This document shows, piece after piece, positions 13,306 to 26,641 of a stretch of DNA of 64,000 nt. Source of the stretch: Piromyces finnis (Eukaryota; Neocallimastigomycota; Neocallimastigomycetes; Neocallimastigales; Neocallimastigaceae). Location: assembly GCA_002104945.1 (NCBI GenBank), contig MCFH01000008.1, positions 674,501-738,500 of the forward strand, written 5' to 3'. The position numbers and the translations under genes are program-made. Below the pieces are notes generated by a model. The model was given only the letters and a program-made list of their open reading frames with translations. It did not search any database and was not told the DNA's origin. Within the stretch, counting starts at the first letter, position 1. Every line of letters begins with the position of its first letter.

Positions 13306-16251
13306 AAAAAATTAAAAAGTTTTTCTTTTTTTTCGTTTTTAATTTTTATTTTATTTTATTTTTTTTTTAAATAATAATAAAAGATAAAATAAATAATTTT
13401 TATATTAAAGCCCTTTATTTAATTGTAACTATTTTTTCATTATTATTATATTGGTATTAATATTATTCAATATTAAAATATTTTATAGTTTATTAATATT
13501 ATATTTTACTTAATAGAAATTTAATATGTTTATATGTCATAAGTCAGTACAACATTTTACATATAATAAAAACAAAATAAACTTAATTATAGTAGTTACA
13601 ATGTTTTTACTATTAATAAAATATATAATAATAATTTTTATTATTTCTTAATTTTTAATGGTATGCCAACATAGATTATTCTAAATTCAATTAATTTTTT
13701 AAACAGTTTCATTTTTCGAGTATAAACTTTATATGATATATTTTTTATTATTAACGAACTTTAAAATTAATTATTTTATTATCATGATATAGATTAAATT
13801 AAATTTAATATATTTTTATTAATTAACAGAAAAGGGATTTTATTATTTATTTAAATTTGTAGTAAATGAAAAAATGTCATTCTATATTTTTTTTAATAAT
13901 ATATATTAATAAAATATAAAATAAAGTAAAAAAAAAAATTATAATAAAAAAAATATTAATAAATTATACCAATGTTAAACTCTATATGCGTATATAGAAT
14001 ATTGAAATAAAGAAATAAATATTAACTTTTATTTTATATAATAAAATTAAATATTATTTACTATAAATTAAATAAATCCTGTTTTTATGATTCATTTAAA
14101 GATATATTCGCTATTTAATATATATTATAAATATTTTTATTAAATTAAAAAAATTTAATAAGCAGAATCCAATATATATGGTATTGAAGAAATTTAGTAT
14201 TTTATATTTTTAACCAAATAATATATATACATATATACATATATACATATAGAATAAAAATTGTCATACAAACATAGTATATGAATGATTGAATTTTTCC
14301 TTTTAATTAAATATAATAATATAGATATTATATACGATAGTAATAACAATAATTTAAATGAAAAGCAAAACAAAACAATATATAATGTAGGTCAGGTCAG
14401 AAAAATTCATCTATATTACAAAATTATTTTAGTAATTACACAATATTCATTTTTTACTTAATATTTAATATAATTAATAAAAATTTTATTGCACAGTGAC
14501 TTTTTTTTTTAATTTAAATTGTATGAAATATCAATGATTTTATTCTGTGTAAAGAAATTTTAATATGCATATATCTACTATCAATAAGTTATTATATGAA
14601 TTATATTGAATTATAAAAATATATGCCATCTCTTGTATATTCTTTATATTGAAAAAAAAAACATTACATATCTTTTAAATAAATCAGTGTTATGGTAGTA
14701 ATGATTTGGAGCCATTTGCTTGTTATAGTATCTTCAGTTTAATTATTGAAAATTGAAACAGTTTTTTATTTATTTTCATACTTTTTTTCTTTGTCAATAA
14801 TATTAATATTTTATGATAGTGGAAGATTAGTATAAACGATCTAAAGGATATATGAAGTTTTAAGGCTTTCAAAGATATGGTTTATTAAAATAAATTTATA
14901 AGTAAATATTAATGAGTATTATTATTTTTATTAATTAATTTTATACTGATCCTGATTATACTTAACAATTAAAATATTTCATAGGTATTTTTACTGAAAT
15001 TTATTGAATTCATAGTTGTTACTGATATTAGCACTTAACAAAATTATATTTCTTGATTTTATTAAGAAGTTATAACTTTATTTTTTCTAGAATCCTAGTC
15101 AACTTGAAGATAACGTTTTATAGCTTTATATTAATTCCCAGACATATAATAAGTTTTTACGACTTGAAGGAATTATAAAATTTTTGAATATTTTATCTAA
15201 ATGTTTGTATATATATAATAATCTTTCAATAAGATTTAAATAATGCTTAATCCAATAATACAGGTGATTGTGTTTTAGTAATAACATAAACTATCATTAA
15301 TAAAAAGAAAATACTCAGAAAATAATAAATAATTATTAGTTTCATTTTTATATTTTGAAAATTCTCAATTACAATAACAAATAATAAATAAATAATATAA
15401 ATTATTTCATTATTAAATTAATACTATTTTTATTATTAATTATAAGATTGATTAATTTATTATATGTAAAGATTTTTAGTGTTATATATTCAAATTTTGG
15501 TATTAGAATTTAGTTTTAATTTTACAGTTAAATAATATATTTTTTAGTGAAATTTTGTGGTTAATTTGATAATGTTTATAAAGGTTTTTTTTATACCAAA
15601 ATTGTTAAGAAAAAAAAAAGGTATAGATATTTTTAATTTAATTTAACCATACATACAAAAAAAAGATAAATTAAATATTAAATTTAAATTAATAGTTTTC
15701 TTTAAAAAATTTTATATATTATTATTGCATTTTTATTTTATTTTATTTTTTTGAAGAATTGATATCATTAATAAGAAATTTGAATTAAAGTAAGTAAATA
15801 CAATAAAATAAATTAAGAAAGAAATAAAATCATAAATAAACAATGTTTTATTTGAATTTATTATTTTCAATATTTTTACTATGGAAAGTTTTATATATAT
15901 TTATTTCATAGGTAAAATTATAAAACATATATAATGATTAAAAATATATTTTTTTAAAGGGTTAATAATAATAAAGTATACTTATAATTTAATATTTCAT
16001 CAATAAAGTGCAATAATGTATAGATTTTATTATTACAATAATTTGTGATAAAATATAAAATAAATTTATTTTTGTAATTAATAAATGAATTGGTTTTTAT
16101 ATTTATTTTATCTAATTTTAAAATAGATATAACATATCAACATTAAAAATATAATAATAAATGAATTGAAAATACCTTGAATTTTAGATTTTTAAAATTA
16201 AAATAATTTTATGTAATTTCAATTATTATAAATATATATATTTCCCTAACG

Positions 16252-16254
<3 letters not shown>

Positions 16255-16310
<56 letters not shown>
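16255..16310 (+). repeat. (AAT)n microsatellite in elongin A 5' flank
   Basis: About 18 tandem aat units ending some 20 bases before the elongin A start codon. It is likely transcribed in the 5' UTR. Confidence 0.85.
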
Positions 16311-16311
<1 letters not shown>

Positions 16312-16329
16312 TTAATTTCAATAAGGAAA

Positions 16330-16937
16330 ATGAGCTTATTTACCAAGAAGAAGGTCCAATCTTTATACAGACTTTGTTTAAGGAAATTAGAAAATAATCC
16401 AAATTTAATTATTAAACCTTTAAATGAAAAAGTGCCTTATTATTTAGTAGAAAGTGTTGTTAAGCGTTGCACACCTGAACAACTTTTAAAACTTGAAAAG
16501 TTTAATGAAGTATAACATTTTTTCTTTTTTTATCTTAAAAATGAATATAAAATATATATTAAAACAATTTAAATTTATATTATAATCATTAATTATTATA
16601 AAAACAAAAGTCTTATAGAGAAGATACACAAGGTATATTGTTAAAAAACATTCAATGCATATAGTAATTATTTCTTTTCAAATTTTATAATGCTTATATA
16701 TTTATATTTATATTTATTTTTATAAATCCAAAACTTAAAATTTAAACATTAACAAATAAAATAAAAACAATTGAAAAAAAAAACTAAAACTAAAACTAAA
16801 ACTATAATTAAAATTAAAAAAAAAAGAATTATGGAAATTTCATTGTAAAGGAAAATTCACTGATATTAGAAACGAATGTGAAGAAGGGAAATTAGATGAT
16901 GTAGAGGATTGGAGAGATTTATATTGGGTAATTAGAA

Positions 16938-17014
<77 letters not shown>

Positions 17015-18137
17015 ATATATAGAAAGAAGAAAGGAATTTTATTTATTTATTTATTTGTATGTTGAAATCTAATTATTATTATTATTATTATTATTATTAT
17101 TGAATGAAATTTAATTATAATATATTATTTTTATAATAAGAAACGTCAACAAACAGAAAATGCTAGACTTGAAAGAATAAAAGAAAAAATGAAATCATCT
17201 TATAATAAACTTGAAAAAACAAAACAAAGAAAATCTATTAAATTGAATGAAAATCTTAGACCAAAAATGCGTTCCTTTTCTTCACCATGTAAGATTTTAT
17301 AGATATACATATTTATTTTAAAATATATTATTTATTACTGTATTACTTATTAAATATGAAAGTATTTGATATTTAATTGATAAAAAATTTTTAATTATTA
17401 ATTTTAAAATATTATTATATAATATTATTCAATGATAGCATATTCTTCTAATAGTAGTGGAAGTTCATTAAAAGTTAAAAGAAATGCTTCATTGATGCAA
17501 AGAGCAAGAGCTGCAGCTAAAAGATCGTAAATATACATATATTAATTTATTATTATTATTCTATTTTCAATATATGTGTTTCATTGTATTAATTCCTATG
17601 TTGTATAAAAGGAGTATGAAATTTGATTTTCCACCTATTCAAAATCACAGTGTTTCATCTTCATCTGAAAGAGTAAGATCAAGATCACCTCCAAACTCAA
17701 CTGTAATATTTTAAACTTTTTTTTATTTATAGTATCTTTAAAGAAGTTTTGACATCTACATACTTTTTATTAATACTTTTTATTATTAAATTATTATCAT
17801 AATCAGGTTTCAGTATCAGCATCATCATCAGCACGTCATGGAAAATCACTTAACTCATTAAAATCAAGGTTTAATTCTAAAACAGCATCTTCAAGTGATT
17901 ATCTACAAAAACGAAAACAGCAACAAGAATCTTTATCTGATAATAAAAGACAAAGAACTGAAAAGGTATATTTAAATAATTATATAATAACTATAACAAT
18001 ATATAACAATATTTCTTTTTAATATGTTACTAAATTTATTTTTATTATTTTTATTTATTTTTCTATTTCAATAGAAGGTTAGTTCATCATCATGGGATGC
18101 AAGCTCTTCCTTTTTCTCAAATTGTATGTTAAATTAA
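16330..18137 (+). CDS. ELOA: Elongin A (RNA polymerase II elongation / ubiquitin ligase subunit), eight exons
   Basis: Pairs with elongin B/C to promote RNA polymerase II elongation and, with a cullin, to ubiquitinate stalled polymerase. The conserved elongin-A domain is N-terminal: SLYRLCLRKL (BC-box pattern L-x3-C-x3-L), then KVPYYLVESVVKRCTPEQLLKLE, then DTQELWKFHCKGKF. Exon 1 is 16330-16509. Exon 2 is a 22-nt microexon at 16611-16632; without it the frame fails, with it SYREDTQELW restores the domain. Exon 3 is 16827-16927. Five more exons encode a basic, Ser-rich tail (ARLERIKEKMKSSYNKLEKT, MQRARAAAKRS, RSRSPPNS, and others) to a TAA at 18135-18137. The last codons could instead be a donor (gtatgt at 18124), but no further exon was seen. 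The tail shows no domain. Confidence 0.88.
16934..17014 (+). repeat. (AAAT)n microsatellite in elongin A intron 3
   Basis: About 20 tandem taaa/aaat units directly after the donor of intron 3. A shorter (tta)n tract follows at about 17070-17101 in the same intron. Confidence 0.9.
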
Positions 18138-18562
18138 AATATTTATTAAATAACACCTTTATAAAATATTTATTATTATTTTTGTATATACTTATGAAAT
18201 ATTATATTACTTTAAATTATATACTATTTATATTTTAGTTTAATTTGAAAACAAATGTTTAAAAACAAACATGTATCATGTATAAATATAATTCTATTGT
18301 AATAATGTTTAAGCATCAAATATCAAACATTATTTTTTTTTTTATTATTAAAAACTTTTCAAAAATAAGAACAAATAATATGGTATGAATAATCTCTAAT
18401 AATGCATGATTGTAATTCATTAGTTAATATTTAAATAAATTACTTAAAAATTGATATAATGGTAAAATATATTATTAAATCAACAAAAATTAAAGTGAAT
18501 AAGGTATAATAATTATTAATAATTAAATATAAATTTTAATATACTTTATTTTTTTCTTTTTA

Positions 18563-18600
<38 letters not shown>

Positions 18601-18819
18601 TACTATTTTTTTTTTTTTTAAGTTTTAAATAGTATTTATTTTATAATACTATTTATTTTAAGTTGTAAATGAATTATTCTTAGTTTAGTTAAGGAAATAA
18701 TATTGATAGTTATAATGCATAATAAAATAGTATTATATAAATATGATTTACTATGATGAATGTTATTTATTAATTATTAAATGGATTGTATAGAATTATT
18801 ATTTATTAAGAGGGTTATT
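18138..18819. other. Intergenic region between convergent elongin A and SLC10-like gene
   Basis: AT-rich, with an (att)n/(tac)n tract near 18565-18605. No gene is seen. Confidence 0.55.
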
Positions 18820-21800
18820 TCATTTTTTTTGCTCATTTTCAACACAATCATGATATTCAGATATTTCAGTTTGACAACTTTTAAAGGTAGTATAACTCAT
18901 TGCAGACATAACTGACACACGCTGTGGATTGAAATTATAATCTTTAATTATTGTAATACATTATTTTTATTGTAAAAAAGAAAATAAATAAAATATAAAA
19001 TGAAAAATAATTATTTTTTAGTATATAATTACTGAAAACAAACAAATAATCAAAACAAAGATTAAAAAAAAAAAAAAAAAAATTACCTATATCATTATTA
19101 TCTACATTCATTTCAGGACGTTGAGGAATGATATATTCATCGGGTTCAACTGTACTTTGTATATTCAAATTAATAAATGGATTTGTTAATGCGGATGCAA
19201 ATGATGAATGTTTATTTGAAGTAGCTATTGATGAAACATCTTGGGTTTTATTATTATTTATACCAGAATGAGAAATATTGGTTAAATCAACAATTTCCAT
19301 GCCATCCATTGAATCAGTATAAGATTGGAAATCAACCGAATCATCCAATGAATTAAAAAAGGATGTAGTAGATGATTTATAACGATGATGATTTACTTTA
19401 TTAAGAGAATTATTCTCTTTATAATTTAATGAATCACCTGTTAAAGATTTTTGTGGTGTCTGATATGGTGAAATATATGATTTTTGAGTATCAATAGAGT
19501 TATGAATTAATGGAGGTGACAAGAATCCTTCACTTTGCTTCAATTTTGAACCTGCATCTTTTATTAAATGTTCATTATTAGAACTACTAGGCGATGAGAA
19601 ATTTGTTTTAGTTGTACAAAATGTATTTGCTGAGTTTATTTCATTAGAATCCTTTGTAGAGTATGGTTTTTTTGGTATATCAACACTAAGTACGTTATTT
19701 ATTGATGAATGATCATGCATATTATGCTTATTGATAAATGATGACTTCAATAAATTAGATTTTGTTGGTAATTTACCTTTATTTTCATTATCTTGTTCCT
19801 TATTTAATTCATCTAAAATATGTTCTAAACGACTTGGTGTTAATGGTGGATTATCTATATTATTAGTAGTTATTGAATTACTATCGAAAGAGAATTTACT
19901 ATTAATAGAAACAGGTGAAAGTATTGAGTTATCGTTTTTTATTTCTTCTTTCTCCTTATTTTTTAAATCTATTTTAATAGGTTCAGGGAAACATGATACT
20001 GCTTGAGAAACAGGCATATTAAATACCATCGAAGCCAATGAAATATTATTATTAGTAGTATTTGATTCAATATTTATATCTTTATCCTTTTTTAGATAAC
20101 TATTTCCTGTATCAGAGAGAAGCAGTGAATTGTTATTTAAATTATTTAGATTAATTGTAGTATTAGCAAATGAAGAACTTGATATAGAATTATTACTGGT
20201 AGCACTTTCTACTGCAGAATATAATGAATCTGATTTTGATATAATTGATTCTAATGAGGGTTTTGTCATTTTTGGTGTATTGTCTTTATTACCTTGAATT
20301 ACTGTTGAATTTTGGGTAGATTCTGAAACCATTGAAAGATTCATTGCATCATTTACATTAAAGTTTGGACTCATATTATTATTTGTTTCTTCTTCTGGGG
20401 TCTTCACTTTTACTGATTTATTTGGACGAAGAGTTGTAGTATTACTAATATATGTATTTGCAATTGATTTGGTTTTACATTTTTTCGTTGCTTTAGTGCC
20501 CATAGAAGTAATACTTGGAGTACCAGAAACTGGTGAACCACCTGGACTGAAACGGTTCTCAAATGTATTTATGTCATTTACTTTTAATAGTTCTGGACTT
20601 CCTGTAGGACTATCTTCTGTGTTTTCATTTTCTTTATTTTTTGCTTCGTAAAAGTTAACTTGATAAGAGTAACTACGTTTGTGATATTGTATATCAATAT
20701 CTGATTTTTTAATATTATCAAGTACAGTAGAGTCATTGGCTTTATGTTTTATATATTTAGGTTTATCCAGATTTGAAGTTATATTTATATTATTATTATT
20801 ATTATTATTATTATGAGATATTGGAACTAAAACTTCAGAAGTAACAATTGAGTTTGGTGAGAGATAGTTATTATCAGTAATGATATTAGTATTCGAATTT
20901 TTTGAAATAGTATAATTGTCTTTTGAAAAAGTTGTTGGAATAACTAAATTTCCGATATTCGTATCTGATGTTATTGAATCTTCATCACCAATGCTTGTAA
21001 CTTCATCTAAATATTCAATATTTGGATCATTTTCATCTTTTCCAATTAAACCTACTGTAGAATTAGAAATCTTCTTTTTATGATATGATTCATGCTTTTG
21101 TTTTTGTTTATTATTACTATTAATAATATTATTTATTTTGGTTTCAGTCTTATCGTCATTGTCTTTATCATCATTGAATCCTGGTTTTGGTGTAATTATA
21201 GTAAGACCTGCATTATTATTATTATTATTATTAATATTATTATTAAATGTTGATAAATTACTAAGTTCTTGTTCTGAAGTTTCGTTGATCGTTTCAATTA
21301 CTGGGAAAGATAAATGCATTATTGCTCCTATTATAATGGCTTCAATTAGCATCCAAAAAGTGTGAAATAATGGAAATGCAGATAATACTTGTGCACAACA
21401 TGGCGTCAAATATACTTGAATAATTGTAATAGCTAATGGTATATTTGGTAAAATAGTATTCATACAAACAGCTATTGTTTTTTTATCATCTAAGTTAAAT
21501 ATTTTTGTCATAATTAGAGATATTATAAAACTTATTGAAGATAAAACAATTGAAACACAATATATTTCCCAATTTTTATAAAAAATTACACTAAAATCTT
21601 TTAATGACATTACTAATGATGTAATAATAATAATTGCACCCCAGAAAGTGGTACTTTTCTTTATCCAGTTTGCCCATAATGGTTTAAAGTGAAGAAGTAA
21701 ACTACCCAATAAAAAAGGTACTAAACAATAAATGATAATGAATGCCATATATTTATACTTATAGTAATTTATATAATAAACATATATTATTAAAAAAAAT

Positions 21801-23317
21801 TAATTATTTGATAGATTAAATCTTAATTGTAATAGAAATCAAGATATTATTTAAATATAAAAAACTGAAAATTATGATAAATTGAAATCACTAAAAATAA
21901 TTTTTTTATATATTTACAGGAAATTCATTAATTTGAAGATCACTACTGAAAATAAAAGTATATAACCATATATATAAAACATAAATTCCAGAGCCTATAT
22001 CCATATTATTATTATTTGAAAATTTGTTAATATTTCTTTATTTTTTTTTCTTTTATTAGTAATTTAAATTTTCTTATAAGATGACACTATTTTTATTACC
22101 TAATATTGTTGAAAGCAAACAAAGGCTTACAGCTAATGCTCGATCACCACCTAAATAATATGTAAATATTGGTGCAATTACAGAACTCGGTGATATTCCA
22201 ACCATAAATACACTAAATGCTTGATAATTTCTTTGTTTAAAAATTTTTGGAATGAAAAAACCTGTTTTTTATTAAATTTTTATATTTATGTTCAAATTAC
22301 AATTAAAAGGTATATATATATTTAATAATAAACTAATATAAAGAATTTACTTACTTATTACTGGAACTAAAATGAATTGACAAAAGAGACCACAAAACAT
22401 TGATGGCAATCTATCTTTATGAAATGTACCTCTTAAAGTATCTAAATATATAAATAAATATATGAAATAAAAGTTAAAAGAAAGTAATTAATTATTAAAC
22501 TATTTTTATTACTTTAGTAATTAACTATTTAACTATTAGTATCTACATACTCCCTGATAAGGATAAACCAATTGAAAATAAAAACATGGCTGTTGCAATT
22601 ATAATAATTATATTTGATATTGAAAAAGTATTTACTGTAATATCCAATTTATTACCTAAAAATTCATCTAATTTAATATTATCACCAGACTGTATATCAA
22701 AAGAAAGTGTGGATCTTCCATTATGCTTATTTTTTAATGTAAATGTTTTTGATAAAGTTAAATTATCATTTTGTATAGGTAGTATTGTATTATTATCTAA
22801 TTCTATTGTATCAATGCCTTTATCAAAGTATATAAACTTTGGGGATACATCGAAGTTTTGAAAATTATTTTCTGAAACAAACGTTATATTTATAGGTGAC
22901 TTCGGTGCTTGATCTAATTTAATTGTAAATGGCACATCTCTCATTCCAAGTAATACTTTATTTGATTCTAGACAATTTGCTGAAAGCACAATATTAATAT
23001 CTATTTACAATAATTTTATTCGCAAAACAATATATATATAATTTTATTATTAAACTATTAATTATTATATATTAATTATATCAATATATTGAGTTTTTTT
23101 TTTTTTTTTTTTTTTTCATATGCATACAATTGCCATTTTCGTCTCTAATAACAAATGCTTTTGCTACATATAGTAGCAAATTTAGAAATATTATAAATAC
23201 TGTATTTATTAATTAAATAAAAAAAAATAATTTTTTTAATTATGTTATCATTATTATTTTGTTATTGTAAATATAAATTTTATACATACCATAATTAGTA
23301 TATATATATTTTCTCAT
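18820..23317 (-). CDS. SLC10/BASS-family membrane transporter with extracellular N-domain and very long Ser/Asn-rich tail
   Basis: Probable secondary transporter of the bile-acid:sodium symporter family; substrate unknown. Exons (minus) are 23290-23317, 23128-23199, 22551-23000, 22355-22441, 22100-22261, 21918-21994, 19087-21757 and 18820-18941. They sum to an exact frame of 1222 residues. Order: signal peptide (FIIFLNLLLYVAKA), an extracellular domain of about 120 residues, then transmembrane helices beginning with IIIIIATAMFLFSIGLSLS, continuing with the BASS-like PSSVIAPIFTYYLGGDRALA and further helices to about residue 450. Then comes a hydrophilic cytoplasmic tail of about 770 residues, rich in Asn, Ser and Thr, with SP/TP sites and poly-Asn. 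An extracellular N-domain before the helices recalls animal SLC10A3/P3. A paralog at 46064-48136 shares the exon plan but lacks the tail. The last small exon was found by following the donor before a T tract. The family call is good; sodium dependence is unproven. Confidence 0.85.
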
Positions 23318-25639
23318 TTTATATTATTATTATTATTATTATTTTCGATATTTATTTATTTATCAATTTTTAATATAATAGAATATATCAAGAATTGATT
23401 CTGTATTTTATTAATGATAAATCTTAAAATTAAAGATTATGTATTAATTTTTATTATTTACTTTTTCTTCCTTCTTAATGTTATAAAACTTTAATACTAA
23501 TTTTTACAAAAAAAAAAAAAAAAATTAATATATATATGTATCCTTTTTTTACTTCATAGAATTAAATAATTTAGAGTATGAAATGATAAAAAAAGATAAT
23601 ATTTGATTAGTTAAAAAAAAAATAGAATAATTAAATTAGATATAATTATTATATTTCAAAAAAAAAAAAAAAAATAAAAATATATATATATACCTTTGTA
23701 TTATATTAATATTAATATTATGAAGTATTTATTATTATAATAATAAATAATTTGATGTTCTATTGAAATGTGATTTTAAATATTTTAATTTTAATATTGT
23801 CTACCTTGATAAATTTATTTTTTTTTTATCTTTGTAAAAAATAATCAAAAGTAAAATGTTATGTATTGAAATTACATTATATTGATAGCTTTCGAATTCC
23901 TATAAATATACATTTATTTATTTATTTTTTTTTAAAAAAGATGCTTCCCAAGAATTAAAACAAGAAAAAAAGTTAAATTTTATATTAAGAATTTCTAAAT
24001 TCCTAATTATTATGATTTTATAAATAATAGAAAAAAAAAGTTAATTTTTCCTTTCCTTTCTTTTCTTTTTTTATTTATCAAAATAAGAAAAATTTCATTT
24101 TATTATTTTTAAAATTTAATTTAAATTTATATGAAAATATTACTATATATGATTAATTATACTAATGTGATTTTATTTTCAATGCATATGAAATATATTA
24201 TATATATTATATATATATGTTAAATTTTAAAGAGTATTTAAAATAAAATATTTTTATTTTATAATGTGTATACTGATTTTCTTTTTTTTTTCTTTTTTTT
24301 TTTAAGTTTTTTGATAGCATTAATTTTGTCTTTTATTGATATCTTCTTTCAAATATTTATTATTTATATTTATAATATTTATAATATTTTATTATTTGTA
24401 TAAAAAAAATATTCTTACCAAAAAAAAAAAAGAAAAAAGGAAAAAAAAAGGAAAAAATAACTACAAAGTAAAATTCTTAATATATTTTTTCTTTTTAAAT
24501 TGCTTTATTTGTTTTTATTTATATTATATTTTATTATTAATATATGATTTTAACACCTTTAAAATTAATAATTATAATTATCATATTTTTTAGTGTTTTT
24601 TGTGTATTTTCCTCTTCTTTTATTTTATTATACCATTTTTATTTATTATTTTTTTTTCTAGACTTTTTTTTTCTTCTAAATCAAAACTACAATAATTCCA
24701 ATTTAGTCATTTAAGAATAGAAAAAAAGAGAACTGGTAAAAAAGAAGTAAATTAAGTTTAGATTTTATGAAATTTAATTTTCATAATAGACCTTATAAAA
24801 CATTAATATATATAAATAATATATATCATATATTAATATATATAAAAATCTTATTACTTAATTAATTACAGTAAGAAAATAATATATTAAAATTTAATTT
24901 TCTTTTAATCATTTATAATGTTAAAAAATTATTATTTCTTCTATACAATTATATAGAAAAATTTCAATTAGTTAATATATACTCCAATAAAAAATAATAT
25001 ATTTAAAAAATATTTGTAATACATTATTTTATTTCAAAACATAATACAAATTTTAAATTATAATAAAATGTGAAAATTTTTATAAATAGAAACAGAAATA
25101 ATACCACTACAATTATAATGAAAATATATATTAAAAAGCATTTCTTAACACATATGACATTTTGAAATATAATGTTCCAGTTATATATATATATATATAA
25201 ACCAGAACCATAAAAAAGAAATATATAAAATATATGAAATAGAAGAAATAATAAAAGTATAAATGATAAAGCTAAAGTCAGATACTATGCTCGATATATT
25301 AATTAAGTAATCATAAAATGAAAATATAAAAGTTTATTTTTTTTTTATTTTTTTTTTTAAATGAATATATTAAACATTTTTAGAATAAACTAAACTATTT
25401 TAATTTAAAAATGAATATATAAAATAAAAATGATTTTTTTTTATTATGAATTTAATAATAAAAAATTCATTTGAACTATCAAGAAATAACTCATAAAATA
25501 TTCACATTTCCTAATAATGATATGTAGTTCGTTAAAAGTTCTATTTTCATTAAAAAAAGATATTATAAATATTATTTATTAATTAAGGTGTATTATAGTT
25601 GATATAATTTTACAGTCAAAATGTTAAATAAATTATTAA
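23318..25639. other. 2.3-kb intergenic desert upstream of the SLC10-like gene
   Basis: Homopolymer-rich AT DNA. An 85-codon frame at 24336-24593 encodes only Ile/Phe/Lys/Tyr low complexity and looks random. No gene is seen. Confidence 0.55.
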
Positions 25640-26383
25640 TAAAAGTAAAGAGAGATTGGACTTATTTCCATTAAACATATGACAATATAGAATACAATAA
25701 TTAAAATTCGTTTGTCTTGAAAGCAACAAAGGAAAGTCTCAGAGTATTTAAAGGCAACAATATCAATAACTAAGATACTATAGAATCAAATATGAAATCT
25801 TAAAAGAAATATTAGGATTCAGTTAAAACCAAAAATAAATTAAAAATATTTACAATAAGATTAAATTTATTAAGACATCTACCATTGTGGAAATTTTTAG
25901 AAATATAAAATTAATTCATAATGTATTTTATGAATAAATTTAATAGAATAATGTCATTTAAAAACAGCTTACAACATTATTTTCTGTTCTAAATACTAAT
26001 TATTGAATTTTAAAGCTATTTTTTTTATTATTAAAAAAATAACTGTTCAGATCTAATAAAATTATTCTTAAGACCATATTTTGAAATTCTAGTAATGACA
26101 AATTTTGAAATCAGCTTAATACCATTATTGATAAGTGATATACCTTGGTAGTTATTACAATCTGTCAAATTTCCCTTCTTAGGAATAGAAACAATACTGG
26201 GTTCATTCCATGAACTGGGGAAGTCTCCATCCCAAATACAATTGAATAATTTAAGAATAAAATTTAAGCCATGTGCATACTTGAAGGAATTAATGTTTTG
26301 TAAAATTCAATTGAAATATCATCCGGACCTGATGCTTTATAGTTTGGAGTATAGAGGATATCTGACTTGACTTCATCAATACT
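25640..26383 (-). mobile_element. Decayed LINE fragment with reverse-transcriptase N-terminal part
   Basis: Positions about 26040-26383 align well with 31250-31600 of the full-length LINE. The aligned part covers the region before RT motif A, including the GPD peptide and the IPKKGDLSNCNNYRGISL-like segment, on the minus strand. It is a different, diverged copy with stops. Left of 26040 the match fades, with only weak similarity near 25640-25670 and 25980, so the lower limit is uncertain. Its upper edge abuts the poly(T) end of the next LINE. Confidence 0.65.
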
Positions 26384-26641
26384 TTTTTTTTTTTTTTTTT
26401 AACTGCATCAAATATTTTAAACTTTATTATTAATTTGATTAAAATTATAATACATGTAATAAAAAAATTAAAAATAAAAATAAAAATAAAAAAAAATATG
26501 TTTAAATAAACACAAATGAATAAAAACTGGGTATAATGTATTCTAGTAATTTTAATTAAAGTAAGAAAGCCACTATTATACTAAAGTATAATAATTGTAT
26601 TTGATTTCCAATGGGACACCGAGCCAAAGATCAAAATTTTA

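Larger units (their letters stand above)
12923..16329. other. 3.4-kb gene desert between makorin-like gene and elongin A
   Basis: Both flanking genes point away from this stretch. No coding frame, RNA gene or recognisable retroelement segment could be identified. It holds a 35-base T run (13267-13301), a short (atatac)n tract near 14220-14250 and an (aat)n tract just upstream of elongin A. Old, unrecognisable repeats may be present. Confidence 0.5.

Noticed and set aside
18942..19086. C-terminal extension of the long SLC10-like protein (poly-Phe then hydrophobic residues)
   Set aside because: It starts exactly at a gtaatt donor followed by a T tract, and a conserved-phase exon follows at 18820-18941, so the extension is intron.
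24336..24593. 85-codon Ile/Phe/Lys ORF as a small membrane protein gene
   Set aside because: Composition is what random AT-rich DNA gives; no start context, conservation or splice support.
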